Shown one piece after another: positions 27,801 to 36,815 of a stretch of 64,000 nt of DNA; within the stretch, counting starts at the first letter, position 1; each line of letters starts with the position of its first letter. Below the pieces are notes generated by a model that was not told where the DNA came from, did no database searches, and saw nothing but the letters and a program-made list of their open reading frames with translations. A program made the translations under genes and the position numbers. Source of the DNA: Lineus longissimus (lineage: Eukaryota; Nemertea; Pilidiophora; Heteronemertea; Lineidae); contig NC_088314.1 of the NCBI RefSeq assembly GCF_910592395.1, forward strand, positions 1,302,001 to 1,366,000, read 5' to 3'.

Positions 27801-30800
27801 GTTTACGACAAGATTGCCGTGGGCTGACTGTAATCACTGGTGGAACACGGAATGGTGCAGGTATGTATTCAGAAGGCGTATTTTGGTTCTCCTGAATCCG
27901 GTTCAGTTCTGGTGGTCGTCTTTGACCAAAAACACGTGCGAATAGAGCCGACCAAAAGAATCGAACTGGGTGTAATAGAACACAAAATATGTCCGCCATA
28001 TTGTTCTGAACGGAGACTTTATACAGCGTGGGTTCTGTTCATCGAGCTGGTAAGAGAGGATCTTGATAACTCAACGCCTGCAACTATGAAACGAGTGCTA
28101 TTTTAGTTTATTCCATGTAACCCCCGACCTCTTATTGCGCTTACGGGCCACCGAGCATCCGAAGCTGGCATTTCAAATGAGACCACAGGAAGAATTGGGT
28201 GAAGAGAGCCAAATTGAAGTAAACTAAGGAGCCGAACTTTGAAATTGCAGATCAGAATACGACAGACAAGACACAAGCAACTGTACCATACTGAACGTGA
28301 CGGAGTATATCCCGCAGTACTATCACGTCATCGGCGCCAACCAACCATATCAGAACATCTCCAACATCACCACAGAGGTGACCATCTGCAATGGAACCCG
28401 AGTTTACGACAACTATACCTCACCCGTAGAGGAGTTTTGGAAGTACGTATTATATGAAACGTCTTTCCGTGTATAATAGTATACCCATAGTCTCCGACAC
28501 AATAAAAGCATAACTTTGTTAATTTCATCAAAGATAGTATCAGCAGCAGTGTATGACCGGTCTTACACTGCTGCTATCGGTCAAATGAATTATTGAAAAT
28601 ATTGAAAGATTTGTAATGAGGTGTCCAAAAATCGAAATCCGAAATGGACATCTGTGTAACTACTAACCACAAACCCTCCTATCAGACAGATATTGGTGAA
28701 AACTGATAGGACTTCAATGCAAGTTCTCAAATCGGGATCCTTCAATCCGTCTTATACAGCGCAGACTGCATGGCTGGACCAATACTGGGACTGGTGGCAC
28801 TTGGCATCTTAGCACAAAAAAGCTTTTCAACAATCCCAATGTTTCTGTTGATTTGATGACATCGTCTTATAAACAACCGGCCGAAACTACCATTACTTCT
28901 CTTTTAGTCGAAATACGCTACGAATCACAGATGGTCTCGAGCACACTGGGAACGTTCGTTGGCACTTGGCTCTCACTTTAGCTCTAGCTTGGGTCCTTTG
29001 TTACTTCTGTATTTGGAAGGGCGTCAAGTGGACAGGGAAGGTATGTACAACATCGTTTATTTCGTGAAATATCACTTTCCCACATTCGTCTTTCGATTAC
29101 AGCCAGTTCACGAACCATTCATGGGTCTTATCAGCTACCAGGCCATCCATATCTTTCGACTGAAAACCCGTCTCAAGAGAATCATCATCCTCGGCAACCT
29201 GTCGAGTTTCAATTCATTATCATCGGCCTATTTCGATTGTCTTTCAGGTGGTGTACTTCACAGCTCTGTTTCCCTATGTGTGTCTCTTTGTCATCTTGAT
29301 CAGAGGGGTCACATTACCAGGAGCACTCGAAGGCATCAAACTATTCATTATTCCTAAAATGTCCAAGTTGGCCGACTCACAGGTATGTTAAATCATGAGT
29401 TGCGTGAGGCTTGTAAAAACTATTTCAAAGAAATAGTTATTGGACAACCAAAGATATACAAAGTACATAGGAGTGATTTCGTTCGGTGCTTGTCCCCTCC
29501 AAGGCTATAATTTACCTTTCTGTAATGCAACCTTATGTCAAGACGCAGTAGATCTACCTCGTATTCGAGAATACTGACTTACTCGTTGATAAGTTCATCA
29601 ATATTTACGAGGCTGTATTCAGCCAATGCCATCGCAAGTAAGGAGAACAGATTATCCGCAGCTCTCCGTTGTTACGCTGCTATTAAGTACGATTGTGTCT
29701 TGAGGGAGCAATCTTGACGATGTGTAACAACATTAGAAAGCGCATTTTGAACAGCACCTTCTTCCTATTTCAGGTATGGATAGATGCATCCACTCAGATC
29801 TTCTTCTCCTACGGCCTTGGACTGGGCGCTGTGGTGGCACTGGGTAGCTACAACAAGTACCACAATAATGTTTACAAGTAAGTCTTCGGTCTGCCCATCA
29901 CATATTCCTGTCACCGCACATTGCTGCATTTATGATTGTTTCCGTGTGCGGGTGTCTCCCCTGCAATAGACCAGGCCACGAATGACTGTTGTTCTGTTCG
30001 TGGTCGCCTTATCCGTGAATAGGTGAACTAAAAAAGGAAACAACGGCATGTGTTACCTGGTAGTCACAGAACTCAAAGGTCGGTGCTCCAGGCTAAGCAA
30101 CGATATCCATTATTTTCAAGGCATTGGTAAGAATTGCGAGCAATTATCAATTTCAGGGATGCGTTGATCGTTTGTGCAGTAAACAGCTGTACCAGCATGT
30201 TCGCGGGCTTCGTCATATTCAGTGTGGTGGGATTCATGGCCCACGAACAGGGCAAGGACGTGTCGGAGGTGGCCGCTTCAGGGCCTGGACTCGCCTTCTT
30301 GGCCTACCCCTCGGCCGTGGTGCAGATGCCACTATCACCCCTCTGGTCAATCTTATTCTTCCTCATGTTACTCATGCTGGGGCTTGACAGTCAGGTTTGT
30401 ACATTTATACAATAAGTCATCTTCAATAGTAACCCCGGCGTTGTAAGATAAAGATTGACTAGTCGACAGAACAAGTGCTCTTTACGAATCCCATTGTACT
30501 CCACATCGTATCAAACAACCGAGAAGTGGTCTCTGATAAAATTATATACTGGCAGCCTGATTTATCTTGTTGGAACATTTGATGGTTACAAGAAATGAAC
30601 TCCCCCTGATGCTGCCATCTGCTAACAATTTCTGGGACGGGGTCGAGCCAGATCATGATTGTAACAGACTAAAAGCAATGGATACCTTTCTGTAACCATC
30701 AGACAGTTCTTCTCCAAGATGGTAGTTCTTCTAATGCACTGATGTGAACTGTCAGCTGTTGGCTACACTGAAGGTGATATAAAGGTACCGTTTTACCCGG

Positions 30801-32877
30801 ATCACATTCACCTGTACCTATGAACGATAAAAAATATCTGGGCATGGTACAAAATAGTAGGAATAACTATGTGTTTCTTGATTTAATTTGTAAATTAAAA
30901 TGATTTATTTCAGTTCTGTACGATGGAAGGGTTCATTACAGCCCTCTCAGATGAGTTCCCGCGCCATCTGAGGAGATACAAGGAGGTGTTTATATTCGTG
31001 GTTTGCTTCCTCTCCTACCTCGTGGGGCTCGCCTGCGTCACAGACGTAAGTAATCCCTAAGAAAAACGTGATGCCTATTCGAAATCTAAAGGGCATGGTC
31101 AAGAAGCCGGGCCATTCGAGTGTCTTTATCATAATGTATAACTCCTAGAGAAAACTATAGAACTGGTACAAGTCGCCAAGTGGTCGGCATCTACCAACTC
31201 GCCAGATTGTATTCCTTTCAGTTACTAGCAATCGCTAGTCTGTGCGCACAAAAATCTGTCTTTTACATCAGAATGCCTGCTAAGGGATATGATGGTCAGT
31301 GAGGCACCGTATTTCAACCAAAGAGATACGTGTACGTTAGAAGCTTGAGAATCTATACTTGGTAATATGCACGAAGTCTATGAAGTATTCTCTCTCGCAT
31401 AGGGTGGTATGTACGTATTCCAACTGATGGATTACTACTCGGCCAGTGGGATGTGCCTCCTCTTCCTCATCTTCTTCGAGTGCATTTCCATATCTTGGGC
31501 GTTTGGTGAGTACAACACTTGTCACGCTACCTCACCATCGATAAATCGGGACTAAAATCCAATTGTCTTGGGTTCGAATCCTAGTCTGGTAGCAGCTTTG
31601 CTCTTTGCAGGTGGAGCTCACTGAGTGAGATTGGTATGAATGCAGCTCCTTGATTGCCCCATGGAGACTTAGAGCAGATTAAAAGAACCTCGTATTCAAA
31701 ATATCCATAACATCATGGCCATCCCATATTCAAAGTTATAGAATAATTACAACACAACCAAATAGAGAAGAAGTTACATTAAGTTTTTACAGATGGTTAC
31801 AACACTTTTGACCAGCTATTTGTCTTTATTTGAAGGTGGATCGCACCAAAATATATGTAGTTAACGTGCAATGTCGATAGCGAGTACGATTGTCGTGATA
31901 TAGCGAATTTCGTAAACTATATATCTAGGATGACTAGGAATTTTCATTTCACCTTTCTATTTGTTTTTTAGGTGTGAATCGATTTTACGACAAGTTGAAT
32001 GACATGATCGGATACTACCCCTGCATTTTCTGGAAAATCTGTTGGTCTTTTACGACTCCTCTTATTTGTTTTGTAAGTAGCATGTGTCCTATGTTTTGAG
32101 CTGTTGCCAAATGTCAATGACGAGGTTGTTCAAGATGATAAGTTCACAGCCTTTTTGTGATATGTTCACTGACTTTTTCATTTTCCCGGTTAGTCATCAA
32201 TGATAAAAGTTATCAACATTCTAAAAGTAGAGGAGTTCACGGCGAACGTACATAGCATGTGGCGTGGTCATCTGTTAATGTAAACTGCAGTGCGTTGGAG
32301 TTTCTTAAAAGCCCTCATTGTCACACAACAACATCCTAACACTTTTATAATACCTTTCTTCAGGGCGTGTTCATCTTCAGCCTGGCACAGTTCAAGCCGC
32401 TAAAGTACTTGGATTATCGGTATCCAGCGTGGGGCGAGTTGATTGGATGGTTTATGGCATTGTCATCAATATGTGTGGTGCCCATATACGCAGTCTACAA
32501 GTATGTCATCACACCCGGAACATTTAGAGAGGTAAACAAATCTTTAAACATTATGCTTAGTCGTACCGAGCTTTCTGTTGGGAGAAGGAGCCGAGTCCTC
32601 CGCCTGATTGCCGTGACACGGTTTTCTATGACTTGATCATCCTCAGAAATCGTGGAGACTCTTAATATGAATGCATATGAATTCGGATGCACATTTTAAG
32701 GTACGTTTCCAAAGCAATGCTTAAATTGGACTCATTGACTACGTTTTTTTCCAGAGATGCAAACTTCTTTTCCGTCCCGACATTGACTTTGGACGGCCTG
32801 ATGACGAACGTTATACAATCCCAGCACCAACCTACACTGGGATTCAAGAAGATGGCGTGGCACTCACTGCCGTATAA
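9576..32877 (+). CDS. SLC6A1-like: Sodium- and chloride-dependent GABA transporter (SLC6, GAT-1-like), 13 exons
   Basis: A plasma-membrane symporter that imports GABA or a close relative with Na+ and Cl-. Exons: 9576-9819, 27157-27288, 27710-27860, 28251-28442, 28908-29040, 29248-29382, 29774-29877, 30157-30394, 30914-31045, 31403-31505, 31972-32072, 32364-32531, 32755-32877. They total 1956 nt, 651 residues plus stop, in perfect phase. Twelve membrane segments follow the LeuT-fold order. The TM1 signature is [20 protein letters not shown] (62-81). Residues matching GAT-1 sites: G65 and N68 (TM1), Tyr142 (TM3), Gln337, Ser341 and Leu346 (TM6), Asn373 and Ser377 (TM7), Asp441, Ser442 and Thr446 (TM8). 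Cys166 and Cys175 form the loop-2 disulfide pair. Loop 2 is long, with six N-glycosylation sequons. The start is the first in-frame ATG (GGCCATGT context). A taurine or betaine carrier is possible, but TM6 SYGLGLG and Thr446 favour the GAT-1 type. Confidence 0.95.
10676..10756. repeat. Short dispersed repeat, copy A
   Basis: Starts near CCGGTTCAGCTCTATTGGTC and contains GAATAG and GAATTGG. It resembles the copy at 27898-27970 in intron 3 over the first 22 bases (about 19 matches) and loosely after that. Confidence 0.35.
13755..13958 (+). pseudogene. Isolated C2H2 zinc-finger reading frame inside SLC6 intron 1
   Basis: An open frame without an in-frame ATG encodes [20 protein letters not shown] followed by Gly-His. 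The spacing is exactly C-x2-C-x3-F-x5-L-x2-H-x3-H: Cys codons 13803 and 13812, Phe 13824, Leu 13842, His 13851 and 13863. This is the classic single-finger spacing. There is only one finger, the frame ends at TAA 13956-13958, and there is no convincing donor. It could be a relic of a transposon or zinc-finger gene, a genuine nested exon, or chance. I have no further homology evidence. Confidence 0.3.
14030..14073. repeat. 11-bp tandem repeat, 3 perfect copies and one decayed
   Basis: GTGCATTACAG occurs at 14030-14040, 14041-14051 and 14052-14062. A decayed copy GTGCATGAAAG follows at 14063-14073. Confidence 0.9.
18328..18642. mobile_element. Foldback (MITE-like) element with about 130-bp inverted arms
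   Basis: Left arm 18328-18457 begins AAAACGGACTGTGTCTCTGA. Right arm 18509-18642 is its imperfect reverse complement, with landmarks TTTTCTCTATTTGATCGGTT and AGGCGCTTTTGCACTGAATG matched in the opposite orientation. The spacer is about 51 bp and is centred on the perfect palindrome ATGACGTCAT (18475-18484). No coding capacity. GAAGAT occurs just outside each arm (18314-18319 and 18644-18649) and might be a target-site duplication, but the left copy is offset by several bases. Confidence 0.75.
25664..25852 (+). other. Unrecognised coding-like reading frame in SLC6 intron 1
   Basis: Preceded by an acceptor-like ACTGACTCCAG, this frame runs 62 codons to TGA 25850-25852. It has protein-like composition, for example [20 protein letters not shown] and later [16 protein letters not shown] recognise no family. 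It may be a decayed transposable-element exon. Confidence 0.2.
27157..27288 (+). CDS. SLC6A1-like: SLC6 exon 2: TM2
   Basis: Acceptor CTCTTCAG, phase 1 in and phase 1 out, donor AAAG|GTAAGT. It encodes [20 protein letters not shown] and the conserved LECSLGQF...GGLGIWK stretch of TM2 and intracellular loop 1. Confidence 0.95.
27342..27485. repeat. GC-richer palindromic patch in SLC6 intron 2, possible MITE
   Basis: Contains CCGGAGAGCGCCCTCCGG and two near-palindromic blocks, CGAATCGAAATCG and CCGAATGCGCATTC...CGG. The texture resembles short non-autonomous DNA transposons of marine invertebrates. I could not define terminal repeats or target-site duplications. Confidence 0.25.
27710..27860 (+). 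CDS. SLC6A1-like: SLC6 exon 3: TM3 and start of extracellular loop 2
   Basis: Acceptor CCCTTTCAG, donor TGCAG|GTATGT, phase 1 in and phase 2 out. It encodes [17 protein letters not shown] with the substrate-site Tyr142, then the loop-2 cysteines Cys166 and Cys175 in [10 protein letters not shown]. Confidence 0.95.
27898..27970. repeat. Short dispersed repeat, copy B, with terminal inverted repeats
   Basis: CCGGTTCAGTTCTGGTGGTC at the left is matched in inverted orientation by GACCAAAAGAATCGAACTGG at the right (about 16 of 21 positions). Related to the copy at 10676-10756. It lies in SLC6 intron 3, close to the exon 3 donor. Confidence 0.35.
28251..28442 (+). CDS. SLC6A1-like: SLC6 exon 4: glycosylated extracellular loop 2
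   Basis: Acceptor AAATTGCAG, donor TTTTGGAA|GTACGT, phase 2 in and out. It carries six N-x-S/T sequons (NCT, NVT, NIS, NIT, NGT, NYT), then the conserved PVEEFW that leads to TM4. Confidence 0.93.
28908..29040 (+). CDS. SLC6A1-like: SLC6 exon 5: TM4
   Basis: Acceptor CTTTTAG, donor GGGAAG|GTATGT, phase 2 in and phase 0 out. It encodes [20 protein letters not shown] followed by KGVKWTGK, which is close to vertebrate GAT sequences. Confidence 0.95.
29248..29382 (+). CDS. SLC6A1-like: SLC6 exon 6: TM5
   Basis: 45 codons, phase 0 at both ends, acceptor CTTTCAG, donor TCACAG|GTATGT. It encodes [20 protein letters not shown] and [10 protein letters not shown]. Confidence 0.95.
29774..29877 (+). 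CDS. SLC6A1-like: SLC6 exon 7: TM6 with the unwound substrate and chloride site
   Basis: Acceptor CTATTTCAG, donor TACAA|GTAAGT, phase 0 in and phase 2 out. It encodes [20 protein letters not shown]. Gln337 and Ser341 match chloride-site residues, and SYGLGLG matches the GAT-1 form. Confidence 0.95.
30157..30394 (+). CDS. SLC6A1-like: SLC6 exon 8: TM7, extracellular loop 4 and most of TM8
   Basis: Acceptor AATTTCAG, donor AGTCAG|GTTTGT, phase 2 in and phase 0 out. It carries [10 protein letters not shown] (Asn373, Ser377), [14 protein letters not shown] (loop 4) and GLDSQ with the Na2-site Asp441 and Ser442. Confidence 0.95.
30914..31045 (+). CDS. SLC6A1-like: SLC6 exon 9: end of TM8 and TM9
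   Basis: 44 codons, phase 0 at both ends, donor CAGAC|GTAAGT. It begins [17 protein letters not shown], where Thr446 is the GAT-1-type residue. Confidence 0.95.
31403..31505 (+). CDS. SLC6A1-like: SLC6 exon 10: TM10
   Basis: Acceptor CTCGCATAG, donor GTTTG|GTGAGT, phase 0 in and phase 1 out. It encodes [20 protein letters not shown] and the following [11 protein letters not shown]. Confidence 0.95.
31571..31581 (+). other. B-box-like tRNA-derived fragment in SLC6 intron 10
   Basis: GGTTCGAATCC is an exact consensus RNA polymerase III B box and can form part of a T-arm with flanking TTG and TAG. I found no matching A box or full cloverleaf upstream, so this is at most a tRNA or SINE relic. 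Confidence 0.25.
31972..32072 (+). CDS. SLC6A1-like: SLC6 exon 11: intracellular loop 5 and start of TM11
   Basis: Acceptor TTTTTTAG, donor TGTTTT|GTAAGT, phase 1 in and phase 0 out. It encodes [18 protein letters not shown] and ICWSFTTPL. Confidence 0.95.
32364..32531 (+). CDS. SLC6A1-like: SLC6 exon 12: TM11 end and TM12
   Basis: 56 codons, phase 0 at both ends, acceptor TTCTTCAG, donor AGAGAG|GTAAAC. It encodes [20 protein letters not shown] and the TM12 stretch [20 protein letters not shown]. Confidence 0.95.
32755..32877 (+). CDS. SLC6A1-like: SLC6 exon 13: cytosolic C-tail
   Basis: Acceptor TTTTTTCCAG. It encodes 40 residues beginning [15 protein letters not shown] and ending ALTAV, then TAA 32875-32877. 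The C-terminal Thr-Ala-Val resembles a class I PDZ ligand (S/T-x-V), which could tether the transporter. That role is an inference. Confidence 0.92.
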   Translation, partial: RCKLLFRPDIDFGRPDDERYTIPAPTYTGIQEDGVALTAV

Positions 32878-35800
32878 GACCGGCAAGCCGATGGTCATTC
32901 CTTGCGATTCACCTATAAGACTAACAGGATGGTGGTCGTTTTTGGCGGCTAAGCATTAACGATCAGCGAGAGTGGTTCACAACATGGATCAGTAAGATAA
33001 AATGTCAGGTTTGTTCTGGGATTGAAGATACAGGGATTGTAAAATAGATATGCAGGAGTAGTTGTGGAACAGTTGTTAGTTGATAAGCTACACAAAACCC
33101 GTCGGGTCGTGGAAACAACTGCACGATGTCATGCTTGACAAGACTGTGGGAATAAGTTAGAGCTGGCGGTAGAAAAAATCTTAGCAATAATTTGATGAAC
33201 GGTAGCAATATAATATAGAGAGAGGAGTGGGTTGCTGGATAAATAAAAACAGTTGTATGGGCGAATGCTCGATTTGAAAGTAAAGCGAATGTTTTATGAA
33301 AATATGTCGATAGGAGAAAGAAAAATGAAATATCAGGGGCTAACCTGATTCGAACTCGTGGTGAGATGTTGTCAATATATTGACTAAATCGACACACCAT
33401 GTCGTAATGGAACACATAGTTGTAAATTTCAAATTCAATGTTTAAGGGCACAGTGCCGAATGATGCATGTGTATATATCCGGTTTTCTATATCTTATGTA
33501 TAGGTTAAATGTTTATCTAGCGTGTTCGATTGCTGCCACCGCGCCTACATTAAGTAAGCGATACAACATTCGTCTACCCCTGAGACGACATGACTAGCAC
33601 CTCACGCCTGGCCAAAATAACTGGTAGAGGATGTTATTTTGACTTCCGAGTAATTTAACAAGCTACTCATGGAAAATATTGAACTCAAAATCAAACTACA
33701 ATAAAAAAAATGGCAAAATCTGGCTTGACTCCAATGAGGATGGACAACTTAAACAGGCAAACCCAGCACACTTTGTAACCACAACACGCACAGTATATAA
33801 TAGGTTTTTGCTTATAAATTGGATATATTGCTAGAGTAATTGAATGTGTAATGTCTCATTTGAGTTGAAGGTCCCTGGTAATGGGGAAGATGAGCCTAAT
33901 TATGATGCTACAGCACCAACATTTTAAGGTGACGTCAAAGCATAGCTTTGGTAATACTAGTTTAAATTGTTGAGCGGCGTCTTGGACTACGATACAAGGG
34001 CGTGCCTGTGAAGTCGGTTGCAGTTGTTCTTGTTCAATAATTGAAATGTGTTCTGTTTATGAAGTTTATCTGTGTTTCTCTTATACATAGCTCTATAATG
34101 AAACACGTACATATTTATATCAAAAAGTACTGAGTAACGCACACGGTATTATAATAAATGTACAGTATAGGCACAAAACATAAACTAAGTAAAACTGATG
34201 TCGTAGGTCGAGTACATATTCCATATATTCATCAGAAGTAGTGAATAGTGTTTGATACGAAAACATCATATCTTTGTTACGAAAGAAAATATACCTTTAA
34301 GTAGTTGTAACGGTAGCAATGATCGTGAATGTATAGCACTAGTAAAAACATCTCAGATTTAGTTAGGAGCAGATAGCTGATGAGCAGGTCGTTCTGGGTG
34401 ACCATCATGGAGAACTTCTTTCTTCAAAGAGTTCAATGATGACCTAATTTCTGGATGTCCATTATCATGGGAAACTTATTTCTTTAAGAGTTCAATGATT
34501 GAGGTTGATTGCAACGTATTGGTGATGACCGTTTGCCTAATAATATGTCTATAGGCATCCATCACATATAGTGGTATGGTATTTCACCGAAGCTTCACAA
34601 GGCTTAGTAGGAGGCTACCTCAACTAGGCCCTGCAGGCGGGCTGACTGGTTAACTACGAGACCCTGGTCATGCCAGTATGTTGCAAGTATCTGTTGTTAT
34701 CTTGAGTGAGATGTAGCATTATAGTATTACATGTGACAGTCAGGATAGTATTATCTGACTAATAAAGTGGGAGAAATGTACTACAAGTGCTATTCTTGTC
34801 TTCTTACCAGCATTCTCAAATCTAGGCTCTGGAATTTCCTCTTGGAATTATAGTAAAGTGCAGACAGCATTCACATGATTATATCCTAGTGAACTGCAGT
34901 CGTTAGCTTCCTCCATCCCAGATACATAAAGTTAGATACTATTTTGTTAAATGGCACATTAACATATGGATGATGGGAAAGGCCAGGGCAAACATAGCGT
35001 ACGTTTTTTGTATTTATTGGGATCAATGCCACAATAATGTTGCAGAAGAACAACTAAATTGACACAATGACCATCTTTAGTACATGTATTACAAAAGCAT
35101 TTTCAGACATTTTGCCTTCCTCTCAATTTTCGGATTCGGCATGCCTACGAATGTTAACATGGCCTAAATAACAGGGTCCGAATGAGACATGTATGTCCAA
35201 TTCATCGGACCAGTATTTCAGAATGCCAGGAGGATGTATACAAACCAGAATGCCAAGTCAATCTCGGGGAAACAACGACAATGACATATTTGGTCTCAGT
35301 CAGACGAATTGGATCACTTGAACGATGATTATTTGTGGGAGATGACGCCTTTTGATTAGAAAATTAATTGTCTATGGACATATCAATCAAGTATGATAGT
35401 ACATCTGTGGATGTGGTCTGCATACATCTAGTCGACTTGGTTGGGGAGGCTATGATCATGGATGAAATTCACGGAATACCACGGAAGCACGCTACGCAAC
35501 AGTTCAAGCCGGACGTCTAAGTAACGTAAATACACTCTGAAACCATTGGATGCTTTCATGAAATGTGTCAAATGATCTACAGGTGTGACATATCTAATTT
35601 AAGCTATTCTAAGCAGCCTTTGTTCGCGACGCCCTGTTTTTTTCCCTTGCTAAAAGAAAACCTAATTCACCTTGAACCTAAAAGCTGATACTAAAGCTTT
35701 CGTTGTTGATGTCTTTCTAACTAAAACGTCAAGGCAGCTTTTTTTCTAATAGGGCTGCCATCACTCATCGTGCTAACCCATCCAGCCGAGGCAATTACTG

Positions 35801-36758
35801 GTCTGTTTCCGCACCGACTACCCAGCTGTCACAGTACAATAGTATTATTAACTGTACATACGGCAGTTATTTACCCAACAAAAAAAAGAAATGAGAGGAG
35901 GGAAGGTGTAATGACTTTGCAATAATTTAACACTAAGTACCACTTTCTCATTTAGTATTATTGGATCGTCTATGGCAATATCGTGAGGCTTGTCCTCAGT
36001 GGGTTCTAACTGGGACCAGCTAAATAGTCAGACAAAGTAACCGCTCCTCGAGTTAGACATGGAAAGAGGGTGGTTAGTGCAACACGACGTACATCCTTGC
36101 GATGGCCCCACCAAGATGGTGCTTGTCGGGATCACGTGATTGGGACGTCATGGCTGCTGATATAAAGTAGACATGGGAGTGTCTGCGGCGTTCACCTGCT
36201 AACAGTGGCAGGGTATATGCTCTACCAACTGGATAACATATCTCTACAATAAGGTAAGACTGCATTAGCCGTTCATTTCTTATATATCCTTTTGAATTGC
36301 TGCAGTCAAAGCGTCTCGCGTCTCATTATTTCATAATGGGACAACCCAAAAGACTTCCTTCTTTACAAATTGGATGAATTTAGCACCTGCCATCTTCGAC
36401 CTAAAAAGGAAAATTCATCCCTGTATTCTGGTCGTGACTTCGTCCTCTTTCGTCTCCAAAAGCTTTTGTTATGTTTAAATGGTCGCAGTACCCAATTCAA
36501 AGAATTTTTTTATCATCACAGACCTTTTTCATGATAATTCACTGGTCATCAACCGATCAATGATGCCATATCAAGTTACATTACAAACCCTGTTCAACAA
36601 TGTAATTGACGCGACGAACACTCTCTTGCTCTTGAATGACTGTTGCTCACGAAAGTAGGTCAATGGCGAGCTTTCCACACACAAATCGTCAGTCACTAGA
36701 GTATATAGAAACATCGGAGATGCAAAATGCATTCAAATACAAACTTTCCATTTTGCAG
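32878..36758. other. SLC6 3' UTR and intergenic region before the protease gene
   Basis: Possible SLC6 poly(A) signals are AATAAA at 33242-33247 and again at 33700-33705, both in A-rich surroundings. Otherwise it is AT-rich with no supported exon. It contains the imperfect duplication at 34393-34499. The right end should contain the protease gene promoter and an untranslated first exon. Confidence 0.5.
34393..34499. repeat. Imperfect tandem duplication, about 59-bp period
   Basis: CTGGGTGACCATCATGG...AGAGTTCAATGAT (from 34394) is repeated as CTGGATGTCCATTATCATGG...AGAGTTCAATGAT (from 34451). Confidence 0.65.
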
Positions 36759-36815
36759 ATGTGGGTTCGAATTCTCGCCCTGTTCGTGGCGCTCAGTGCT
36801 CTCTGCGTCATCACG
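36759..36815 (+). CDS. Protease exon 1: signal peptide
   Basis: ATG at 36759 sits directly after TTCCATTTTGCAG, so an untranslated leader exon probably precedes it. It encodes MWVRILALFVALSALCVIT, a typical signal peptide. Donor TCACG|GTTAGT, phase 0. Confidence 0.85.

Noticed and set aside
33340-33365. CGAGTTCGAATCAGG on the minus strand, tRNA T-arm-like
   Set aside because: Stems do not pair and there is no A box.
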